In this document: positions 57,701 to 64,000 of the stretch, in pieces
How positions within the stretch are numbered: position 1 is the first letter of the stretch
How the letters are laid out: each line of letters begins with the position of its first letter
DNA from: Pristionchus mayeri
Taxonomy: Eukaryota > Nematoda > Chromadorea > Rhabditida > Neodiplogasteridae
Reading direction: 5' to 3'
Assembly (NCBI GenBank): GCA_036245805.1
Contig: BTRK01000005.1
Span: forward strand, 46,301,216-46,365,215
Length of the DNA stretch: 64,000 bases
Position numbers and translations under genes: made by a program
The notes under the pieces: model-generated
What the model was told of the DNA's origin: nothing
Seen by the model: only the letters and a program-made list of their open reading frames with translations
Databases searched by the model: none

Positions 57701-60700
57701 GACATTACAAAGTTAATTTTATCTAATTAACGACCCATAACAATTAACAATTTTTGAAAAACATTTGGCGGTACACAGTATCCGACCAACATAGACTCTC
57801 ATTTACTCATTACAATCACGATATTTGTGCTTGAAAACAGCAGAATCGCAAGTTCAATAATGTAAAATTAATTTTCAGCGACATTTACGCGCGGATTGAT
57901 CGAATTTGATAAGTAAATATAAAGTCCAGTACGTATTAGTTTGAAAACGTTTCGTAAGACACAATTTATGACACTTAAAAATAATCAACATTTTTAATTT
58001 TGTGATTTTACATATTTCATAATACTGCGAAATTGGTGATTATATGCATTAATTCTTAATGATGATGACTGTTATATATAAATAGTTATCCAATTTGATC
58101 AATCCGCGCGTAAATGTCGTTGAAAATTAATTTTACATTTGCTGAACTTGCAATTCTGCTGTTTTCAAGCACACATATCGTGATTGTAATGAGTAAATGG
58201 GAGTCTATGTTGGCCGGATACTGTGTACCGCCAAATGTTTTTCAAAAATTGTTAATTGATAGTGGTAGTTAATTAGATAAAATTAACTTTTTAATGTCAA
58301 AATTTGTGCATAATCCGAGTTCTGAAAATGGGAATTTTCGAAAGCCAGAAGATGTGGATTAGGGTTGGTGAAATCGAGCCAGCTCGGTATTCGAGTACTC
58401 GACTTGTAAAACACGTTATGTTGGCTCGAGTTGGCTCGAAACCCGATCGAGCGGCTCGACTGCGAGAGTGAAGTGTCGAGCGGCTCGACTGGCTCGACTC
58501 CGCTCGACTCGAGCTGAACCGATCTAATGAGGTCATGTCAGCGCCCTTCTCACCATTATCGATTCACGCTCTGGAAACGGGTGTCGAGTTAGTGCAGCGG
58601 TAACGTTTTGCACCTTGTAACCACAAGTCCCGGGTTCAATTCCGCTATGAACTTTTCGTTTTGCTCTATTTTTTAGGTGCACTGTGATGAAGAAATGAAT
58701 GAAAAATATGCAAAAATTGAGCAAAAGCATAACTAAATCAAGTGGAATTGAACCAGCTTATTTTGTGCTGAGGGTGAGTCGAGCCTAGTCGAGCCTAGTC
58801 GAGCCTGCCGAGCCGAGTCGATCGAGCCAGTCGAGCCGCTCGACCCTTCACTCTCGCAGTCGAGCCGCTCGATCGGGTTTGCATCATTTCCGAGCGGCTC
58901 GAGTAGTCAGGCTCGAGTCGAGCCAAGCTCGAGTCGAGCTTGAGGGTCGAGCCCTCTACTGGCTCGACTCGATTTGACCAACCGTAATGTGGATTTTCGC
59001 AGTAGTTTATGTTGTATTCAGTCATCATGCATGGAAAACAGCTCGAATCCCGCAAATTTATGCAGAAGGAGCTCCATAACTAAAATATTTCAAGGTCACC
59101 CACGTCGGTGCGTCATGTTTGGTTACGGATATTGAAAAAGGACCACCCTCAATGTCCCTTTATATTTTTATGTTAGACACCTAGTGAGTTGATCTTTTAT
59201 ATTCCGCAATAAAATTCACTGCAACGCACCTGCTTGATAGTGGAATGATTTATAATCTCGTTGGGCGTCGAATTTTTGAACATCACTTTCTTAGTTTTCA
59301 CTTTCGTAGGAAGTTCTCAACATAAAAGTTGCTCAGAATAATTTTTCGAACATTTTGATGTCTGTGCCATCTCTATAGCTCAACTGGGAGTTGAGATATG
59401 GTAAAGCCGGATCAAGAACCAGAAAATTCCTAAAAGCAGGCTCTGGGACAAATGGTCTAGTTATTTCGTAAAATTGTCTCTGGGTCAACATACAACAATA
59501 GTATCGATTTTAAATGGGTTTGAAAAAATTGTTCGCGAGTGGTCTGATTTTGCTTCACTGACTCGTGATACATGTGATATATAACACGGGTATCACGAGT
59601 CAGCGGAGGTGGCCAGGAACAATTTGCAAAAAGTTTCCCTGATCAAGTCAATATTATGGTGTTAGAATATCATGCAGAAGATATTTTGAAAAATATAGGT
59701 CGTTTGCACCAGAGCCGGCTTTTAGGAATTTCCCGGTTTTTGAAACCGGATATACTGTATTTCAGCTCCCAAAGTAGCTAGAAAAATGGTGTTGGTGTCA
59801 AAATGAGCGGAAAATTATTTCGAACAACTTTCATGTTATCAGGTTGGTGCAAAAGTTTCTCCCTTTTTTCAGAAATTTACATTTTTGCTTCCTCTGACCT
59901 CCAATGTTGATTAATTATCATACGGTCTTTTGCAATAAAAGGGTACATGAATACTCTTTATAACAAGCCGTGTCCCAGTTCTCCACCATTAGCAGCGTCA
60001 GTACAGCAATCTGCCCAATTTGGTAAAATTGATTTTCAAAGTGAAAAAGGTCATCGCTAAGTGGAGAAATGAGATGTGAAATGAGAAGGGTAAATCATAC
60101 ATACCAGTGTGAAGTATGATTACTGCGCATACTCATACATATAATTCAGTATCAGTGTGCCGTCATGACAAGATGAGATGAGCGTCTAATTAGATAATTC
60201 AGCGAGATTAATTTCAGCAGAATTACATTTCATAGCCCCGAATGTTTAGAAATTTACTCAGAAAGCCATATTGTTGTGGACAATGAAGTCCTCGCTAGTT
60301 CTAAAATTACCCTTAAACTTGATGTGACTACATCTATACATTTGTGAACAGCAGCATGATACAGCAAAATTTCAACGAAATCAGCACTTTTTCTAATTCC
60401 CAGCTTCCAACGCATTTTGAAAGTCGGATATTTTATATTCTGAAAGAGCAACTTGAGTGGTATTACACATGAAGTAGGCAGCATCAATTGCTAGATCGTA
60501 TTCAACTGGGAGGGTCCAGCAAAGTAGCCTAATAATCGTCATATTTTGACATTTTTACTTTTTCATTATTTCTTCCCGTAATATGCTGTCCAGAATTGAA
60601 TGGACCCTGAACGCATAATCTACGCCCACAAGTAATGTTAAACTGAAATTAAAGTCAGGCAAAGATGGCCAGAGAAAGTTCAAAAAATTTTTTAGGGAGA

Positions 60701-62199
60701 AACTTTTGCACCAACCTAATAGAAGGTAAGTGCTCCGATCAAAACTGAAAAAGCTATTGTCGATTTTCCACAATTTCAAGCATTTAAAAAAATAATATAA
60801 TTTAGTATTCATGTACCCTTTTATTGCAAAAGACCGTATGATAATTAATCAACATTGGAGGTCAGAGGAAGCAAAAATGTAAATTTCTGAAAAAAGGGAG
60901 AAACTTTTGCACCAACCTGATAACATGAAAGTTGTTCGAAATAATTTTCCGCTCATTTTGACACCAACACCATTTTTCTAGCTACTTTGGGAGCTGAAAT
61001 ACAGCATATCCGGTTTCAAAAACCGGGAAATTCCTAAAAGCCGGCTCTGGGGCCAACGACCTATATTTTTCAAAATATATCCTGCAGGATATTCTAACAC
61101 CATAATATGGGCTAGATCATGGAATCTTTTTGCAAATTGTTCCCGAAGGGGCTATTTTTCATCCGCTGACTCGTGATACACGTGATAAAATATCAAAAAA
61201 CATGCCTCAATCGATTTCCACTTTTATATTTTTATTATGTATGAGGACTCATCAACTTCAATAATATGCAATAAAATTTCATGGACTCGACTTCCGTCAT
61301 GGTGAAAACATTTATTTTCATGTTCTGATTGCACTATTCCAGTTCTATATTCTTAACAGTAGCTTTTCAAGCTTTCCTTCCAACATAAAAGTTTCAGGAA
61401 ATATTTTTCCGCACATTTTGGGCTCAACGCCATTTCTGTAGCTCCTCTAGGAGCTGAAATACAGCACATCCGGCAGTAAAACCGGAAATTTCCTAAAAGC
61501 CGGCTCTGGGGCAAATGGCCCTACTCGTTCGAAATCTTCTCACTAGTATATCATCCCACCATAGTACGCTCGATTTTGGACGGGTTTGAAAAAAAATGTT
61601 CGCGATGGTGCAGTTTTTGCTTCATCGACTCGTGATACATGTGATATATTACAGAGAAAATTAAAAGCATGATCAAACAGTATTGTTTATTGTGAAAATG
61701 ACTAAACTATGAGAGTGTTATGAGAAATATCGTGAAAAGAAACCACGATTTTCTCATTCCATATACTCTCTGACAGAAATACGATTGCCATAATATTTGT
61801 TAAAGTATTTATCGCAATAAACTCACGTGGTTCGAACATGTTGGGGGGCATGAATCCCATCTCGTTCTGAATGTCTAGTATCGCTAGGCGACAAGACACT
61901 GCGTACACGACGCTGAATCCGGTAGCCCAGAGGCAGAGAATGTATCTGAATTGCCTTAATTATTTTTTCTCGTTGTGCTAACTCTACTTTTTAATATTTT
62001 CTCACTGATGTTGAACTTTGCATTCACATGGCAAACCAACAAACCTGCAATTATTGTGCAGCGGTGCCGTCCGGGTAGCATAGAGCAGGCAAATTATGGG
62101 TAGAAAAGATAGCGTATTCAACGTAATTACCCATACAGGGATAATGGGATGTGTGTTGAGATACGCAAAGAGTGAGGAGTTTGAGACTGAAGAGTCCAT
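54741..62199 (-). CDS. Intact seven-transmembrane chemoreceptor (Sre/Sra-superfamily-like)
   Basis: Exons: 62045-62199, 61827-61945, 56848-57011, 56662-56749, 55446-55504, 55306-55386, 55082-55147 and 54741-54908. All splice sites are GT-AG and every phase matches, giving 299 codons with no break. Exon 1 holds an N-glycosylation site and TM1 (PIIPVWVITLNTLSFLPII). Exon 3 holds TM3 and SLERMIAVIRPREYYHTG, the receptor's ER(Y/M)-type motif. Exons 6-7 read TCTLAERYQ then VKEANEMSKALIPAYITS, a loop-TM6 pattern seen in Sre/Sra-type families. TM7 is in exon 8 (LEAFYITVLPFSFVSPLF). It is expected in sensory neuron cilia. Introns 2 (4.8 kb) and 4 (1.2 kb) are filled with foldback elements. Exact class is uncertain. 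Confidence 0.75.
55561..56631. mobile_element. Palindromic element (1071 bp, 8-bp TSD AAAGTTTG)
   Basis: AAAGTTTG at 55553-55560 and 56632-56639. Ends GGCTCTGTCTGGTTTGGGGG and complement. The arms (e.g. CTCACGAGAGAATCGAGCT, ATCGATAGAGCTCGAAAAATGA) pair over nearly the whole length, centred near 56095. No transposase frame. It makes up ~92% of receptor intron 4. Confidence 0.85.
58360..58986. mobile_element. hAT-like GCTCGA-rich palindromic MITE (8-bp TSD ATGTGGAT)
   Basis: ATGTGGAT at 58352-58359 and 58987-58994 flanks ends TAGGGTTGGT and ACCAACCGTA. The arms consist largely of GAGCCGCTCGA, GTCGAGCC and CTCGAG words. The centre (58515-58735) contains a tRNA-like region. The insertion interrupts the right arm of foldback A exactly within GATGTGGATTTTCGC, whose intact counterpart is in the left arm. 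Confidence 0.9.
58580..58648 (+). other. tRNA-like sequence inside a MITE
   Basis: GAGTTAGTGCAGCGGTAACG (A-box/D-arm-like) is followed 45 bp later by GGGTTCAATTCC (B-box) with CTTG...CAAG as an anticodon-like stem between. The spacing is that of a tRNA. Acceptor-stem pairing is poor, so it is a tRNA relic or SINE head rather than a working tRNA. Confidence 0.45.
59585..61187. mobile_element. Foldback B (1.6 kb), relative of A
   Basis: Ends CACGGGTATCACGAGTCAGCGGA and the complement at 61150-61187. Arms share CCATAATATG-type, GAGCCGGCTTTTAGGAATTT and AAGTTGTTCGAAATAAT phrases. Its middle is occupied by the MITE at 59839-60920, which lies exactly between the two arms. Confidence 0.8.
59839..60920. 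mobile_element. Mariner-end MITE (1.08 kb) at the centre of foldback B
   Basis: Inverted ends TCAGGTTGGTGCAAAAGTTT flanked by TA. The terminal ~125 bp are perfect inverted copies, including CTTCCTCTGACCTCCAATG. A further partial end (TTTTGCACCAACCTAATAG at ~60702) lies inside, so a second related element is nested. No transposase frame. Confidence 0.85.
61345..61648. mobile_element. Solo arm of the A/B foldback family
   Basis: A single right-type arm: CATTTTGGGCTCAACGCC, GGAGCTGAAATACAGC, AAAGCCGGCTCTGGGGC and the end ACTCGTGATACATGTGATAT. No left partner is present. It is the third member side by side in the same intron. Confidence 0.7.
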
Positions 62200-64000
62200 C
62201 AGCGCTTCTGGTTGAACGATTCTTGTTACTAAACAATTGCAATCGTTCGAATACAATATAGCTTAAAGAGAACTAAAATACTAAAATAAGCGTAGAAATT
62301 TTAAAAAAAAACGAATTAGACAATTAGTCGAACTAGTCAAATCACATCATTGGTAAAGTTCAATGGAGAGACTGAATATGGGCGGATTGTACATGCTTAC
62401 TTTATAAAGTGGCAGAGATATGGGAAAAGTAAGAGTCACGAGAAATAATCGGACGTCAAAATGGTCATGTTCACACGCTACCATCGAACCGAATGGATAA
62501 CTCAAAGTTATTTCAGGCTTCGTGATTCAGTGAATGCGTGATAGCACAATGGTTTACGTCAAACCAACGTCAACTTTGGCTATACACATCAGGGAATGTT
62601 GTCTGAGACATGTAATAGAATGAAGCTATGGCTTCTTTGGCTTCAATAACACTCTGTGAGCGGAATAAAGATGTGCCTTTTTATTTTGTGTTTCTATTAT
62701 TTTTCTATTATTTGTAGCACTTTTTTATAACTTCATATGCTTTTGTAGTTTTCCCACGCAATGATAATAGCAGTGGAGAAAAACTCTTTAAAATACTGCC
62801 TTCGTCCTTGAATATTGAGTTGTTATTATTGCTACTCATGTTAGTGTGTTATAGTTCAGTATCGTCTAAGATTTAAAGAAGGGATACCAGCAAAATTGAC
62901 TCCAAACCAGGCAAGAACATTCTGTGGCTCGCCAGAACCTCCCTGGAATCCACTCAACTGAATTTTCAATCTTTGTGCTTGAAGTAAGTTACGAGTAGTT
63001 GGCTGAGTGCCAAGTGACCCTGAAGGTCAGGCAACGAGCGAGAGAGCACGCGATTTGGTATCCCTGGATTGCCTCCAGTCCATCGTAGTATATCCCTCCT
63101 GTACGAAGACGAATATGCAGTAAATGGAGTGTTTTCATAACTAAATCGGTAACTCGAGAGCAATAAAAAAGTGACGACTCATCCGCACAATATTACGGGT
63201 GCGAAGTTAATGAATTCAGTGAAATTCCATCCCAAGATAGGTCACAATTGCAATATGTGGCGTAGTAGACACTACGATATTTGTTATATAGATTTATGCA
63301 CGTCGTCGAACGAGTAAAATCGAAGATCATTGTGTTTCCGCATAATAAACAAGCGAAGATCATGGTGTTCCCGCAAAACAAGCCATCAAAAGATGAGGAA
63401 ATGCGAATCGATCAAAGTTGGGAAAAACACAGCGGCTAGGGAAAAGCAACATGAAAATTTTCACACAAATTACAGATAAACAGGTAGCGAAACTACGATA
63501 ACGTGATAATTTGCAGAATATTATCGAATCTAGCTAAGAAATGAAAAACAATTAACTCTGCCATGGGTGGAGTATATATACTACGAGTTATTCTTCAATG
63601 TGCATTGTCAAAACCTAATGTTTCATGCTTGTGTAACATCCTAGCCGATGTATGTATTGTATGAACATGCATACGAATCGTCTATGATGGACTTTCTCGA
63701 GTTCCCTGCTAATTGCACATTAAATGTTCAGTGATTCATCTCGAGTAGCCTTCGAAATGGATGCTCCGCAAAATGATCTCGGTCTCAACGGATTCGCTAC
63801 TCATGGGAGATTCGTCAGTGAGAGATTCTATGTATTTCAGTATTTCGAATTCTTCAATTAACAAAATACCATTAACAACTTGGTTTATTTTGAGTTCGAT
63901 AAACGACCTCTCGTTCCTTCATTTTTTTACATTAAAAAAAACTTAGTGGTATATCGAACAGTTTGTCGAACTCATGTTCGTCAATGATCGTTCTTTCGCA
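62200..64000. other. No convincing gene; one exon-like piece
   Basis: On the minus strand, 62889-62960 reads GGSGEPQNVLAWFGVNFAG before a GTATCC donor, exon-like but unrecognised. The minus-strand segment around 63003-63045 (TTGCCTGACCTTCAGGGTCA, TTGGCACTCAGCCAACTA) resembles the + strand at 37985-38030, a small dispersed repeat. The remainder is AT-rich with short chance frames. Confidence 0.35.

Larger units (their letters stand above)
57063..59580. mobile_element. Foldback A (2.5 kb) in receptor intron 2
   Basis: Ends ATATCACAGGTATCACGAG and TCGTGATACATGTGATAT. Arms of ~1.1-1.2 kb include TTTTCAAACCCATTTAAAATC, GAGCCGGCTTTTAGGAATTT and GGTCACCCACGTCGGTGCG. The inner part is interrupted by the hAT-like element at 58360. 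Shares its ends and the GAGCCGGCTTTTAGGAA phrase with foldback B and the solo arm. Confidence 0.85.

Overview
This is eukaryotic DNA, almost certainly from a free-living or parasitic nematode. The evidence is a short interstitial (TTAGGC)4 telomere-type tract at 10663, compact genes with short introns that end in TTTCAG, chemoreceptor genes of nematode-specific classes, a nematode-style globin, intracellular serpins, and mariner, RTE and CR1-like elements. There is no bacterial operon structure. Most open reading frames in the window are chance or transposon-derived; the real genes are split into small exons and were assembled here by eye from splice sites, reading phase and protein motifs.

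Layout. (1) 180-18500: a degenerate tandem array of about twelve modules, 0.6-1.4 kb apart. Each carries a GTTGCTTAG box and/or a purine-rich tract, a CACTATACAATTTTCTCC-like box, and then a strongly conserved acceptor plus exon start (TTTCAG, then ATCTCTACATGATC). The array is interrupted by a CR1/jockey-type LINE (5395-8649), a truncated mariner (13725-14600), a G-tract foldback (14929-15433) and a mariner-end MITE (15986-16883). (2) 18918-22882: a 4-kb foldback element whose arms hold ~120-bp TACCGTAACC-type tandem units and whose spacer holds coding-like sequence. (3) 24089-26752 (-): a globin gene with a mariner-end element in its large first intron. (4) 27822-29687 (-): an Str-class receptor lacking its first exon. 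(5) 29869-32639 (+): an RTE retrotransposon flanked by a perfect 12-bp target duplication. (6) 33.4-37.6 kb: SINE-like, MITE and foldback pieces plus a poorly resolved membrane-protein candidate. (7) 38555-50121 (-): a serpin pair. The distal copy (38555-45911) is an intact 11-exon gene of 356 codons; the proximal copy (47249-50121) has lost exons and is frameshifted. (8) 50748-54130 (-): a 5'-truncated LINE of the same broad type as the first, split inside its reverse transcriptase by a 1.08-kb near-perfect palindrome. (9) 54741-62199 (-): an intact 8-exon, 299-codon seven-transmembrane receptor whose two large introns consist almost wholly of foldback elements. (10) 62.2-64 kb: no convincing gene.

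The window is dominated by inverted-repeat DNA. Several elements show clean target duplications: 8 bp for hAT-like MITEs and for a family of foldbacks with G-tract ends, 8 bp for a 1.07-kb palindrome, TA for mariner MITEs, and 12 bp for RTE. The two most unusual signals are the tandem acceptor/first-exon module array and the G-tract foldback family. Members of that family share a core, but each carries its own 15-bp 'word', present twice at one end and twice, inverted, at the other.
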